64,000 bases of DNA from Sulfurospirillum sp001602955 (GCA_001602955.1 LVAC01000012.1:121894-185893); one strand, 5' to 3'. Shown: positions 26,435 to 34,812, counted from the stretch's first letter. Translations and numbers: made by a program. The notes: a model not told the origin generated them from the sequence alone.

Positions 26435-26451
26435 ATCGTGTCCTTAAATTT

Positions 26452-26475
26452 CGCTATATTGTTGAAACTATAACG
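26452..26475. promoter_or_regulatory. ModE-like operator upstream of the methyltransferase/radical SAM operon
   Basis: The left half CGCTATATT, a 5-base spacer and the right half AACTATAACG form an imperfect dyad of 24 bp, resembling the E. coli ModE operator (CG-TATAT...ATA-CG). It ends 18 bases upstream of the methyltransferase start. The same pattern recurs at 28180 and 29218, next to modE. Confidence 0.65.
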
Positions 26476-26523
26476 AAATTTTCCTCTATCTTCAAGCTAT
26501 TTTTTCATCATTGGACGATTTTT

Positions 26524-27546
26524 TTAGAGACTAAAATAGGTTTTAAGCTCTTCGTCCCGCAGTTCTACCTGAAAAAAGAGACGATAAAACGCTCTTACTT
26601 TCTCCTGAATGGAGTAAGGATAACGCGTCGGGTAGAGTTTGCTCGCAATCCAGTGCGCTCCGATAATGCGCATAAAAGAGGGCGGTCTGTCCGTCCAGTT
26701 AAAAGGTGTTTTCGGTACTAAATAGACACGCTTGTTTTGAACGGCTTTGAGCATTTGCCATTTGGGATCGGTAAACACCGTTTTGAAGAAGACGGGACTT
26801 TGCACGATGATGACTTCGGGATCGTAAATCAAGACTTGCTCAAAACTGACCTCTTGCATTCCGATGACGCTATTTTGAACGCATTTGTGCACCAAGTTGC
26901 CGCCGGCTAAAGCTAAAGGTTCGGAGTGAAACGAAACGTCGCATTCGGTTTGAAGCCCTAAATCACCCTCGGCGTAATAGACTTTCGTGCGTTCTGCCAA
27001 AGGAACGGAGCGGACGAAGTGCTGAAGCTCTTCAAGGTACGTTTGCGCCATATCGGCAAGCGCGTTAGCGCGTTCTTCTTTTTGAAGCACTTTTCCTAAC
27101 ATCCGAAACACTTCCGGATAGCGCGTCGAATCGTCGATGTTGACTTTAAGGGAGGGAATGGAAATGCGCTCTATATCTTTAGCCGTTTTTTCGTTAAGCA
27201 AAGGCGTGTCCCACGTGATAATCACTTGAGGATGTGCCGCAACGATGGCTTCGAGATTGGGGATATTATTTCCGTGCCAACCGCCTAAAATAGGAAGTTT
27301 CATAAAGCGTTCGCTTAAAAATCGATCGCCGTTTTGGTTGTCTTGGTTGGTTTGAGGAAAATTAACGCCGATGAGCGATCGGTCGTCGATGACGTATAGC
27401 ATAAACGTAATCGGAGGCGCAGAACCGTAAACGCGCGTCATATTTTCGGGTAAAACCACGGGTTTGCCGCTAATATCGCTAAACGTACGATCGGCATTTG
27501 CCGACAAGAAGCTTATCAACGCTAATAAAGCTAAGAGGTATCGCAT
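26524..27546 (-). CDS. MolA/BtuF-like periplasmic binding protein A
   Basis: The 340-residue protein starts at 27546, one base after the globin-like stop, with AAAGGAGC as ribosome site. A signal peptide (MRYLLALLALISFLSANA) precedes a two-lobed class III (helical-backbone) binding fold of the BtuF/FhuD/MolA group: 'FSDISGKPVVLPENMTRVYG', 'LEAIVAAHPQVIITW', a connecting helix, then 'VSFEQVLIYDPEVIIVQS' and 'AVQNKRVYLVP'. A central segment 'TECDVSFHSE' recurs as 'SECDSSSHYE' in binding protein B and may bind ligand or metal. It would deliver a metal complex to the permease at 36555. Its pairing with a globin-like gene is repeated for protein B. Confidence 0.82.
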   Translation of the reverse strand: MRYLLALLALISFLSANADRTFSDISGKPVVLPENMTRVYGSAPPITFMLYVIDDRSLIGVNFPQTNQDNQNGDRFLSERFMKLPILGGWHGNNIPNLEAIVAAHPQVIITWDTPLLNEKTAKDIERISIPSLKVNIDDSTRYPEVFRMLGKVLQKEERANALADMAQTYLEELQHFVRSVPLAERTKVYYAEGDLGLQTECDVSFHSEPLALAGGNLVHKCVQNSVIGMQEVSFEQVLIYDPEVIIVQSPVFFKTVFTDPKWQMLKAVQNKRVYLVPKTPFNWTDRPPSFMRIIGAHWIASKLYPTRYPYSIQEKVRAFYRLFFQVELRDEELKTYFSL

Positions 27547-27547
27547 C

Positions 27548-28123
27548 TTAGCTCCTTTCGTCAAAATAAGAACGTATCGACTCAAACGGATAGCGTTTCA
27601 TAGCGTCCATCGTCGTACGGCGATTGACGAGTCGCATCGACAAGGCCTCGACCCATTCCCAAATTTCGGGAAGCAGTTCTTTGGGAAAATGGGTTATTTT
27701 TAACGCTTTGCGAAAACACATCAGCCAAATATCGCGTCCGATTTCGGTGATTTCAAACGGAAAATGGCGTTCGCGCAGCTTGGGATGACCTTGCGTTGAA
27801 GTATACAAGGTTTCACCTCCGAGCATTTGCACGAAGAAATCTTCGATTTTAAGTGCGGCGGCTTGAAATTCGTTCTCGTCTTGAGGATAAAGCGATGCGA
27901 TTTTGCTTTCGCGGATCAGGTCGTGATGAACTTGAACCAGCTTTCGAATCGCCTCTTCGCCTAAGCTTAAGAAGATGTGATTGGAAGGAAAATAGACTTC
28001 GGGGTAAATGACGTCGATCTTGGGATGACCGCGTCTTGGTTTTTCATCCGCTTTGGGAAAGGGAGCCTTGGTATCGCATTCGCTAAACAGTTGTACGTTG
28101 ACACCGTCAATCGTCACGGGCAT
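27548..28123 (-). CDS. Truncated-haemoglobin-like protein A
   Basis: The 191-residue protein has a roughly 55-residue N-terminal extension, then a 2-over-2 globin: 'HHDLIRESKIASLYP', 'FFVQMLGGETLYTSTQGHPKLRERHFPFEIT' and 'RDIWLMCFRKAL'. The block around 'LRERHFPF' matches group II truncated haemoglobins, whose proximal heme His is the H in that motif. It has no signal peptide. It is translationally linked (1-base gap) to the binding protein A gene, and a ModE-like box lies 57 bases upstream of the start. The family binds O2, NO or other small ligands; a role in metal uptake, or in redox or heme sensing, would be new. Globin assignment is good, heme binding is unproven. Confidence 0.75.
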   Translation of the reverse strand: MPVTIDGVNVQLFSECDTKAPFPKADEKPRRGHPKIDVIYPEVYFPSNHIFLSLGEEAIRKLVQVHHDLIRESKIASLYPQDENEFQAAALKIEDFFVQMLGGETLYTSTQGHPKLRERHFPFEITEIGRDIWLMCFRKALKITHFPKELLPEIWEWVEALSMRLVNRRTTMDAMKRYPFESIRSYFDERS

Positions 28124-28179
28124 TTTTTCTCCTTATGAAGTGTCGTAGAGCTTTGAATACAGAGCCTTCGGCACGATTT

Positions 28180-28203
28180 CGATATATTTGTAAAAGTATA
28201 ATG
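28180..28203. promoter_or_regulatory. ModE-like operator upstream of globin A / binding protein A
   Basis: The left half CGATATATT, a 5-base spacer and the right half AAGTATAATG fit the 24-bp pattern of the sites at 26452 and 29218. It lies 57 bases upstream of the globin A start, in the 190-bp gap between modE and that gene. I see no gene in the rest of the gap. Confidence 0.6.
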
Positions 28204-28314
28204 GTAACGGAAAAAAAGAGAGAAAGCAAGCTATGGAATGATTAAAAAAGAATATTTTACCGATAATGCAACATGAAGATACGTACTAACAAGAAGGCGT
28301 ATCACGTAAAAACG

Positions 28315-29088
28315 TTAAACGCCGACGATAATTTGAGATGCTTTGAAAAACGCATAGGCTTCATCGCCTACTTTAATGCCTAAAGTGTCGAATGTTGCGT
28401 GAGGAATTGTCGCCGTGATCGTGCTTAGACTCGGCAATTCGAGCGTGACTTCCGTACCGGAAGCGTCACTTAAAACTTGCACGACTTTGCCGTGCAAAAG
28501 ATTTTCACATGTAGAGGTCGGTTTCGTTTTGGATAGGCTAACCGAACTGGCTTTTAAGATCGCAATAATCGAATCGCCGACGCAAAGTCCCAAATCGGCG
28601 TAACTGTTATGCGTAATGGAAGCGTAGAGTTTTTCCGCGTCTTTGATCGTAATCTCGAGCAAAACGTTGACCGTGTCTTCTTTGATGTCGGTAACGATAC
28701 CCGTGAGTTGATTGCGTGCGCTGAGTTTTAAGGAGAGCCGACTGAGGGCTTTAACGATCGTGCCCAAATCTTCGCTATCGGAGAAGAGGTCTAAAAATTG
28801 TCGGTGTTTTTGCTCTAAGGTATGAAACGCTTGAATAATTTCTTCGCCTTTTGCCGTCAGAAGCGTTCCGCCGCCGCCTTTGCCGCCGCTGGTTTTTTGC
28901 ACTAAGGGCTCGTCGGAGAGGTTATTCATCGCATCAACCGAATCCCAAGCGGCTTTATAGCTCATTTTCATCGCTTTTGCGGCGGCATGAATCGAGCCGT
29001 GATGTTTAATGCGTTCCAATAACTCGATACGTCCTCGACCGAGAAAATTTTTATCGCTTTTTTTGATCCAAAGACGGGCTTCTAACAT
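28315..29088 (-). CDS. modE: Molybdate-responsive regulator ModE
   Basis: The 257-residue protein has the ModE layout. An N-terminal winged helix ('GRGRIELLERIKHHGSIHAAAKAMKMSYKAAWDSVDAMNNL', 'GGKGGGGTLLTAKGEEII') is followed by two TOBE/Mop repeats (about 120-190 and 195-255: 'SARNQLTGIVTDIKEDTVNVLLEI' and 'LLHGKVVQVLSDASGTEVTLEL') that bind molybdate or tungstate. Liganded ModE classically represses high-affinity molybdate import and may activate molybdoenzyme genes. It stands alone, flanked by ModE-like boxes on both sides (28180 and 29218), in the middle of the uptake clusters. Confidence 0.93.
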   Translation of the reverse strand: MLEARLWIKKSDKNFLGRGRIELLERIKHHGSIHAAAKAMKMSYKAAWDSVDAMNNLSDEPLVQKTSGGKGGGGTLLTAKGEEIIQAFHTLEQKHRQFLDLFSDSEDLGTIVKALSRLSLKLSARNQLTGIVTDIKEDTVNVLLEITIKDAEKLYASITHNSYADLGLCVGDSIIAILKASSVSLSKTKPTSTCENLLHGKVVQVLSDASGTEVTLELPSLSTITATIPHATFDTLGIKVGDEAYAFFKASQIIVGV

Positions 29089-29217
29089 CGGTATTTCCTT
29101 CTACGGGTGTAAGTCAAAATGATCGGTACAGTATAGCACAAGGGAAGCAAAAAGGGAAATGTGGTCATTTATTGAGCAAGATGATGCTACTTAGTGTATA
29201 AAAAATAGTATTAATGA

Positions 29218-29241
29218 CGTTGTATTTAGATAAATATTACG
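29218..29241. promoter_or_regulatory. ModE-like operator between modE and exbB
   Basis: The left half CGTTGTATT, a 5-base spacer and the right half AAATATTACG form a near-palindromic 24-bp site. It lies in the 264-bp divergent gap between modE and exbB, 112 bases upstream of exbB and 130 bases from modE. Apart from this dyad and AT-rich promoter-like sequence I see nothing else in the gap. Confidence 0.65.
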
Positions 29242-29352
29242 TTATAATGCAAGGTTGTTTCTTGTTGTCGGCTCTTTTTCGCTCGCTCGTTATGTAATAT
29301 AAGTACATATCGAAAGAGCGGAAGAGAGGCTTTTTGGAAAGGAAAATTGGGA

Positions 29353-29799
29353 ATGTTAAGTGAAAAGTTTTTATCGTTTGCGTTACTTGGAATCGATCCG
29401 GTATTGTGGGTTTTAGTCGCCATGAGCGTCATCGCTTTGGGCGTGATGATCGAGCGGGCGTTGATTTTTTGGCAAATTGAAAAATATTATAAAGAGATGG
29501 ATGCGTACACGCTCAAACTCAGCCTTGACGCAAGGCTCGGGATTTTGGCGACGTTCGGAAACAATGCCCCGTTTATCGGGCTTTTCGGTACGGTGTTAGG
29601 CATTATTCAAGCATTTCACGTCATCGGAAATAACCACGCTTTTGACGTTCAACCTATTATGCAAGGTATTTCCGAAGCCTTGATCGCAACGGCTACGGGG
29701 CTTTTTGTGGCGATTCCTTGCGTGGTGGCTTACAACTACTTTATCCGACGTGCGAAAACGATTATGATCAAACATGAGGCGTACTGCCATGGCAAGTAG
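29353..29799 (+). CDS. exbB: ExbB-like proton channel subunit
   Basis: The 148-residue protein has three membrane spans (about 12-32, 60-85 and 100-128) with the ExbB/TolQ signature 'NNAPFIGLFGTVLGIIQAF' and 'GISEALIATATGLFVAIPCVVAYNYF'. It is the short form typical of Campylobacterota. With ExbD it forms the proton channel that energises TonB. The ATG at 29353 is preferred; a TTG two codons upstream is also possible. It opens the plus-strand operon behind the ModE-like box at 29218 and overlaps exbD. Confidence 0.92.
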   Translation: MLSEKFLSFALLGIDPVLWVLVAMSVIALGVMIERALIFWQIEKYYKEMDAYTLKLSLDARLGILATFGNNAPFIGLFGTVLGIIQAFHVIGNNHAFDVQPIMQGISEALIATATGLFVAIPCVVAYNYFIRRAKTIMIKHEAYCHGK

Positions 29800-30193
29800 C
29801 CTTGAGGTCGAAAACGAGATTGCCGACATCAATATGACGCCTTTTGTCGACATCGTGCTGGTGATCTTGGTTATTTTTATGGTCACCGCAACGTTTGTAA
29901 CGCAAGGTAAAATTCCTCTGAATCTCCCGCAGGCAAGCAGCGCCGAAAAACAAAAAGAGGAACAAAAACCGATCGTCATCTCTTTGGATAAAGAGGGCGT
30001 TTTTTATTACGAAGACGTCGCGATAGAGCCCGATGCGCTCGAAGCGAAGATTGCCGCATTGGATACTACTGATCGTACGATTATTCTTCGTTCCGATGCG
30101 CAAACGCCCTTTGAGTACGTCGTAAAAATTATCGACACATGTAAAAAATACCGTATTACGTCGTTTGCGATTCAAACCGCGGATCGCCGGTAA
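29789..30193 (+). CDS. exbD: ExbD-like proton channel subunit
   Basis: The 134-residue protein has a cytoplasmic N terminus, one membrane span with the essential Asp ('INMTPFVDIVLVILVIFMVT') and a periplasmic domain ending 'YRITSFAIQT'. It partners ExbB in harvesting the proton gradient for TonB. It overlaps exbB by 11 bases. An ATG five codons earlier at 29774 is an alternative start. A stem-loop follows at 30203. Confidence 0.92.
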   Translation: MASSLEVENEIADINMTPFVDIVLVILVIFMVTATFVTQGKIPLNLPQASSAEKQKEEQKPIVISLDKEGVFYYEDVAIEPDALEAKIAALDTTDRTIILRSDAQTPFEYVVKIIDTCKKYRITSFAIQTADRR

Positions 30194-30202
30194 AATTAGA
30201 CA

Positions 30203-30226
30203 TCTTGCAAAACTCATTTTGCAAGA
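30203..30226 (+). terminator. Stem-loop after exbD
   Basis: TCTTGCAAAA and TTTTGCAAGA form a 10-bp stem with a CTCA loop. No U-tract follows, so it may attenuate or process the transcript rather than end it before the globin B gene. Confidence 0.45.
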
Positions 30227-30286
30227 AGAAAAAGCACCAAGGTGCGTAGGCTTTGCGCCGAAGAAAACGCAGTGTTAACGTAGTCT

Positions 30287-30313
30287 TTAGAGCTTTGCTT
30301 TAAAGACGTGTCA
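30287..30313 (-). repeat. Dispersed intergenic repeat, copy 2
   Basis: The reverse complement of this segment matches 4080-4106 at 24 of 27 positions. It lies between exbD and the globin B gene. Confidence 0.5.
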
Positions 30314-30350
30314 AAAGTTTTGAAAAACCCTAATGAAAGGAAATAGAGCT

Positions 30351-30899
30351 ATGTGTCAGTCCCTCGAAAACGCTTTGATTCAAGACGTTAAACGCTCCAA
30401 TGCCTCTCAAAAATTACGTTGGAGCGCAAGCAAAGAGCATATGCGTTTTCCGCCCATCGTGAAGCCCGAAGAAAATTTTTTAAAAGCCGTAGGCGAAGAG
30501 AATCTCCTTCGTATGGTGATTCATCATCATCGGCTACTTCAAAAAAGCGAAATTGCTTACATGTATCCGATCGATGAAGAGGCTTTTATGGAAGGCGTGC
30601 ATAAAGCGGCGCATTTTTTTATTCAAGCTTTAGGCGGCGGTAACGTTTACACAAAAGCCTACGGTGCGCCTTCGATGTGCAAAACCCACGCACCTTTTGC
30701 CATCGATGCCCATGCGCGCGAAGTGTGGCTGAGGTATTATGCGCAAACGCTTCAAGAGATAGCATTTCCTAAAGCGTATTTGGAGCAGTTTTGGACGTGG
30801 ATCGAGACGTTTTCGCTGCGTATGATTAACCGCGCCGCTCCCAATACGTATGCAAAACGGCTTTTTTTTCATGACGTACAAAAAGAATACGGATGGTAA
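30351..30899 (+). CDS. Truncated-haemoglobin-like protein B
   Basis: The 182-residue protein starts at the ATG at 30351, 9 bases after AAAGGA. Its globin region (about 45-165) parallels protein A: 'HHHRLLQKSEIAYMYPIDEEAF', 'FFIQALGGGNVYTKAYGAPSMCKTHAPFAID' and 'REVWLRYYAQTL'. The H in 'KTHAPF' aligns with the proximal heme His of group II truncated haemoglobins. The second His of the usual 'GHPxLR' is replaced by Ala-Pro. Its stop overlaps the start of binding protein B, repeating the globin-binding protein arrangement seen at 27548/26524 on the other strand. No signal peptide is present. Ligand and function are unknown. Confidence 0.72.
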   Translation: MCQSLENALIQDVKRSNASQKLRWSASKEHMRFPPIVKPEENFLKAVGEENLLRMVIHHHRLLQKSEIAYMYPIDEEAFMEGVHKAAHFFIQALGGGNVYTKAYGAPSMCKTHAPFAIDAHAREVWLRYYAQTLQEIAFPKAYLEQFWTWIETFSLRMINRAAPNTYAKRLFFHDVQKEYGW

Positions 30900-31933
30900 C
30901 AGCGATGTCTTTTTATCGATTTTCGATTCGCTTTTTAATCCTTTTTTTCGGCTTGGGCGAACTTCTTTTAGCGCGCAGTATCGTCGATATGAGCGGACAG
31001 ACGCTCGAAGTTCCCGATACGATAAGCAAACTCTACGCCTCGTCGCCGCCTTCGACGTATATGCTCTACACGATCGATCCTTCGTTGATCGTGGGCTTAA
31101 ATTTCGATCACGCTAAAGGCAATAACGAATCGTCGAATATGCTTGACCCTCGTTTTACGTCGCTTCCGGTGATCGGAGGTTTGCAAGGCGGAGCCAATAG
31201 CATCAATCGCGAAACGCTTTTGGCGTTGCACCCAGACGCCATCATCTCGTGGAATACCGACGCTTCCAGCGGTCTTGCGGCATATTTATTCCAAAGCAGT
31301 CACATTGCGACGATTAACGTCAATTTGGAAAGTATCGACGATCTCGCACGAGCGTATCGTTTTTTAGGTGAATTGCTGGATAAAAAAGAGCGTACGGAAC
31401 CTTTGGCACTTTATGCCCAAGAGGTGACGCGCCAAACAAGAGCCTTGGTAGAACGTCGCGTTTCGAAACGCCCTGTCGTTTATTATGCCGAAGGTACGGA
31501 CGGTTTGGCGAGTGAATGCGACAGCTCTTCGCATTACGAAGCGATCAAAGTCGCCGGCGGTATCAATCCCCATTTGTGTCAACCAAGCGGCGGTAAAGGA
31601 ATGGAAAAAGTGACGCTCGAACAGGTCATTTTGTACAATCCGGACGTCATTATCGCACAGGAAAAAGAGTTTGTTCAAAATGTTCAAAACGATCCGAGAT
31701 GGCGTTTTGTCGCGGCGGTACAAAACAAAAGAGTCTATTTGGTTCCGAAAAAACCGTTCAACTGGATCGATAGGCCGCCTTCGTTTATGCGCCTTTTAGG
31801 GCTTCAATGGCTGACGCACGTTTTATACGACGAACCGAATGCCTCGGAATTTGAGATGCGTATGCAGGAATTTTACCGCCTGTTTTTAAGAATCGATCTT
31901 AATCAAACGCAACACCAAGCGATTTTGAATTAA
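30893..31933 (+). CDS. MolA/BtuF-like periplasmic binding protein B
   Basis: The 346-residue protein starts inside the globin B stop region; an ATG four codons later at 30905 is also possible. A signal peptide (about residues 5-27) precedes the class III binding fold: 'RSIVDMSGQTLEVPDTISKL', 'ETLLALHPDAIISWN', 'VTLEQVILYNPDVIIAQ', 'AVQNKRVYLVPKKPFNWIDR' . It closely parallels protein A, including 'PFNWxDRPPSFMR' and the 'ECDSSSHYE' segment. It lies upstream of a TonB-dependent receptor. In this fold, ligands are metal complexes, heme, corrinoids or, for Haemophilus MolA, molybdate and tungstate. Confidence 0.82.
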   Translation: MVTAMSFYRFSIRFLILFFGLGELLLARSIVDMSGQTLEVPDTISKLYASSPPSTYMLYTIDPSLIVGLNFDHAKGNNESSNMLDPRFTSLPVIGGLQGGANSINRETLLALHPDAIISWNTDASSGLAAYLFQSSHIATINVNLESIDDLARAYRFLGELLDKKERTEPLALYAQEVTRQTRALVERRVSKRPVVYYAEGTDGLASECDSSSHYEAIKVAGGINPHLCQPSGGKGMEKVTLEQVILYNPDVIIAQEKEFVQNVQNDPRWRFVAAVQNKRVYLVPKKPFNWIDRPPSFMRLLGLQWLTHVLYDEPNASEFEMRMQEFYRLFLRIDLNQTQHQAILN

Positions 31934-32065
31934 AAACGTCGGCATATGAGCCTTACATGTCAAGAACGCACATGCGCATATACCGTAAATCATCACCGAT
32001 CGAAGGTGTTGCGCTTCTTAACGTCATCTTATCGCCAAAGTCTTTGGCAAAGCAAAAGGAGTAAT

Positions 32066-34126
32066 ATGTCAGTTTTTAAGCCGTGTTTCGGTTCGCTCGT
32101 TGTAGCGTCCTGTTTGTTTCCTTTATCGCTCATTGCCGCCGATACGGTCTACCAGTTAGATCCGGTGAGCACGACGGAAAATGCCGAAGGTACGCCGCGC
32201 GTCGTGCGCGAAGACCTGAAACCAGACAGTATCGTCAATCCCCATAAAGTCGAAAGTAGTTCTCAAGCGGGCGTTGAGATTTTTACGCAAGAAGATATTC
32301 GGGATTTGGCACCTAAAGATATGTTCGACCTTTTGAGCAAAGCAACGGGCGTGGACGTCACATACCACGGACGTAAAAGTCCTTATTTTGTTAACGTGCG
32401 AGGCGGCGGTTCACTGACGTATATTATCGACGGGGCGATTTTACCTTCCACTGCCAATAAGATTCTTCAAAAAATACCGATGAATGCGATCGAAGAGATT
32501 CAAATCGTTCGCGGTTCTTCTTCTTTAACATTAGGTCCTTCGATTAATATCGGCTCTTCTAATTCCGGTTCGGGCGTTAACGTCGGTTATATTATTATCA
32601 AAACCAAACAACCGAAAAAAACGGAAGCGATTTTACAAGGTTCCGTGGAAAAAACAGAGAGTTTCCCTACGGCAAATAAAGAGAGTCTTTATTTGGGAAC
32701 GCGCATCGATAACGAAGAAGGAAGTGCTTTTGTCGGCGGATTGGTTTCGGGGATGCATCGCGATAGTACCGATCGCTATTTTGACGGACAAACGGCCGAT
32801 GCGAGAATGGCAAACGCCGGATTTTCTTACGGCAAACTCAGCGGTAAAATTATGGCATACAAAGACGAAGGGCGTTTTGAAATGCAACGCGGCGTTACCG
32901 TGACGGGTGCATTGGATAACTCAAAATGGTATTACGATCCGATCACCACGGAAATCGTCAGCGGCGATGCGACCGTTCAATGGAACGAAAACCACGCGAC
33001 TTTGGCATCGCTTTTCTCCACGCGCTACGAGCACACCGAGTATAGCAATGAATCGTTTGCAACGACGGCAACGGGCGTTGCTAAACCGTATTGGGAAGAG
33101 ACCGAGGGTGTTAGTTTACGTCACAATATCCGTTACGGCGATACGACCGTGATGTTAGGCGTGCAATCGACCGACGACGAGGGATTCGGAGCCAACAATA
33201 GTGCGAGCTATAACCGCTTCAAAGTGAACGTGTTAGGTTGGTCGGGATCGGCAGAACAAAAACTCTTTGACGGGGCGTTGATTTTAGACGGCGGTTACCG
33301 ACAAGATCAAAAGCATATCGATTATTCAAGTACGAGTGCTTCGAAAAACAGTGCCAACAACGATGAAGATATGGCACCGGCTAAAATCTACGCCTTCGGT
33401 GCCAAATGGAATATCACGTCGATTTATGCTTTAAGCGCGCGCTATTTCAATGCCGATCAAGGAACGATGGGCGATTTTGACGTTAAAGCACAAACGGGAA
33501 CGTTACATGCCGAAAAACAAGAACGTTTCGAAACCAGCTTGGAAGCCAATTACGACAAGATGTTCACACCGATGGCGACATGGTTTAAAGTGAAAATCGA
33601 TAATGAAAAAACCGCCAGCAACACGACGTACGTCCAAAACGGTCAAACCTACTATTACTATACGGAATCCGATACGGATCGCGACGGCATCGAGCTTTTA
33701 TTAAAAGGGTATTTTTCGACGGGTACGAGTTATAAAGCCAGCTATACGCGTCTTTTGAATTACGATTCGATTAGCAGTACCGGCGTCACGACGAATAATA
33801 TCGGCGGCTCGAATCCAAGAGACCTTTACACGCTTCAAGTGACGCAAGAGTGGGATAAATACCGTGCCAACGTATCGCTTCAAAAAGAGAGCGGATGGCA
33901 TACGTCCACTTCGGCGATGGGAACGGCGTACGATGTTAATTTAGGCGATTTTACGCGGGTTGACGCCAATATCATGCGGGATTTTAAAACCGCCGGAAAT
34001 ACGACGACGACGTTAATGCTTTATGCTAGAAACATTACCGACGAGAAGTATGCGACGCGTTATACGACGGGGTATTACTACGATCGCGGTCGTGTCATCG
34101 GTCTTGACGTAACGCTTAAATATTAA
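32066..34126 (+). CDS. TonB-dependent outer-membrane receptor 1
   Basis: The start at 32066 follows AAAGGAGTAAT; earlier in-frame starts lack both ribosome site and signal peptide. The 686-residue protein has a signal peptide (about 1-24), a plug domain (about 55-185: 'VEIFTQEDIRDLAPKDMFDLLSKATGVDV', 'YIIDGAILP', 'IEEIQIVRGSSSLTLG') and a beta-barrel ending in 'VIGLDVTLKY', with the terminal aromatic residue needed for BamA insertion. It imports a large or scarce ligand across the outer membrane with TonB-ExbBD energy. It lies 132 bp after binding protein B. The context suggests a metal complex; the ligand cannot be read from sequence. Confidence 0.88.
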   Translation: MSVFKPCFGSLVVASCLFPLSLIAADTVYQLDPVSTTENAEGTPRVVREDLKPDSIVNPHKVESSSQAGVEIFTQEDIRDLAPKDMFDLLSKATGVDVTYHGRKSPYFVNVRGGGSLTYIIDGAILPSTANKILQKIPMNAIEEIQIVRGSSSLTLGPSINIGSSNSGSGVNVGYIIIKTKQPKKTEAILQGSVEKTESFPTANKESLYLGTRIDNEEGSAFVGGLVSGMHRDSTDRYFDGQTADARMANAGFSYGKLSGKIMAYKDEGRFEMQRGVTVTGALDNSKWYYDPITTEIVSGDATVQWNENHATLASLFSTRYEHTEYSNESFATTATGVAKPYWEETEGVSLRHNIRYGDTTVMLGVQSTDDEGFGANNSASYNRFKVNVLGWSGSAEQKLFDGALILDGGYRQDQKHIDYSSTSASKNSANNDEDMAPAKIYAFGAKWNITSIYALSARYFNADQGTMGDFDVKAQTGTLHAEKQERFETSLEANYDKMFTPMATWFKVKIDNEKTASNTTYVQNGQTYYYYTESDTDRDGIELLLKGYFSTGTSYKASYTRLLNYDSISSTGVTTNNIGGSNPRDLYTLQVTQEWDKYRANVSLQKESGWHTSTSAMGTAYDVNLGDFTRVDANIMRDFKTAGNTTTTLMLYARNITDEKYATRYTTGYYYDRGRVIGLDVTLKY

Positions 34127-34200
34127 CGTTTTGGCACAATGAGACGAAACGCTCAGGCGGGTTTGACGCTTGCTTGGGCTTTACATGTAAGGAAAAAAAG

Positions 34201-34812
34201 ATGGATGTAGAACACTACGATCAACAATCGCGAACGGTTAAAAAACCTTTGTACACGTACTATGCGCAAAAAATTAAAGATCAAACGCGGATGATCGAAG
34301 GCAAATGTTTAGACGTCGGCACGTGCGGCGGTTATTTGGGATTGGAATTGGCAAAAATGACCAACCTACATGTCACGTTTTTCGACCTCAATGCGGAGGC
34401 TTTGGAAAAAGCGGCTTTGCATCTGGTCGAAGACGGTTTAGAAGAGCGCGGAGCGACGCTTGTGGGCGACGTTCATGCGATTCCTTTAGAAGACGAGACG
34501 ATGGATTTGATTATTTCCAGAGGTTCGATGCCCTTTTGGGAAGATCCGGCTTTAGCATTGCAAGAGATTTACCGTATCTTGAAAAAAGGCGGTACGACAT
34601 TTGTCGGCGGAGGCAAAGGAACGCCCGAAATTAAAGCGCAAATTATCGAAAATATGCTTGCCGAAGGTCAAGAAGTCGATCTTGAAGCAATGGATAAAAT
34701 GCACGGGGACGGGATGAAACGCGATTACGATGCGTTGCTGAAAAGTAAAGGCATTCACAATTTCGTGATTCATCGCGCACAAGACGGTATTTGGATACAG
34801 ATGTGGAAATAA
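34201..34812 (+). CDS. SAM-dependent methyltransferase 3
   Basis: The 203-residue protein starts at 34201 after TAAGGAAAAAAAG, immediately preceded by a TTACATGTAA motif. It is a class I methyltransferase: 'CLDVGTCGGYLGLELAKM' (motif I, with an unusual TCGG), 'TFFDLNAEALEKA' (motif II), 'MDLIISRGSMPFWEDP' (motif IV) and 'ALQEIYRILKKGGTTFVGGG'. It differs from the two paralogues at 23051 and 25652. It overlaps tonB by 22 bases, so it belongs to the uptake operon. The substrate is unknown. Confidence 0.8.
   Translation: MDVEHYDQQSRTVKKPLYTYYAQKIKDQTRMIEGKCLDVGTCGGYLGLELAKMTNLHVTFFDLNAEALEKAALHLVEDGLEERGATLVGDVHAIPLEDETMDLIISRGSMPFWEDPALALQEIYRILKKGGTTFVGGGKGTPEIKAQIIENMLAEGQEVDLEAMDKMHGDGMKRDYDALLKSKGIHNFVIHRAQDGIWIQMWK

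Noticed and set aside
30351..31933. Heme-uptake interpretation of the TonB cluster
   Set aside because: Globin-like genes and a BtuCD-type importer could suggest heme, but no heme oxygenase or ChuA-type receptor motif is seen, and modE, mop and the boxes favour Mo or W. It is not fully excluded.
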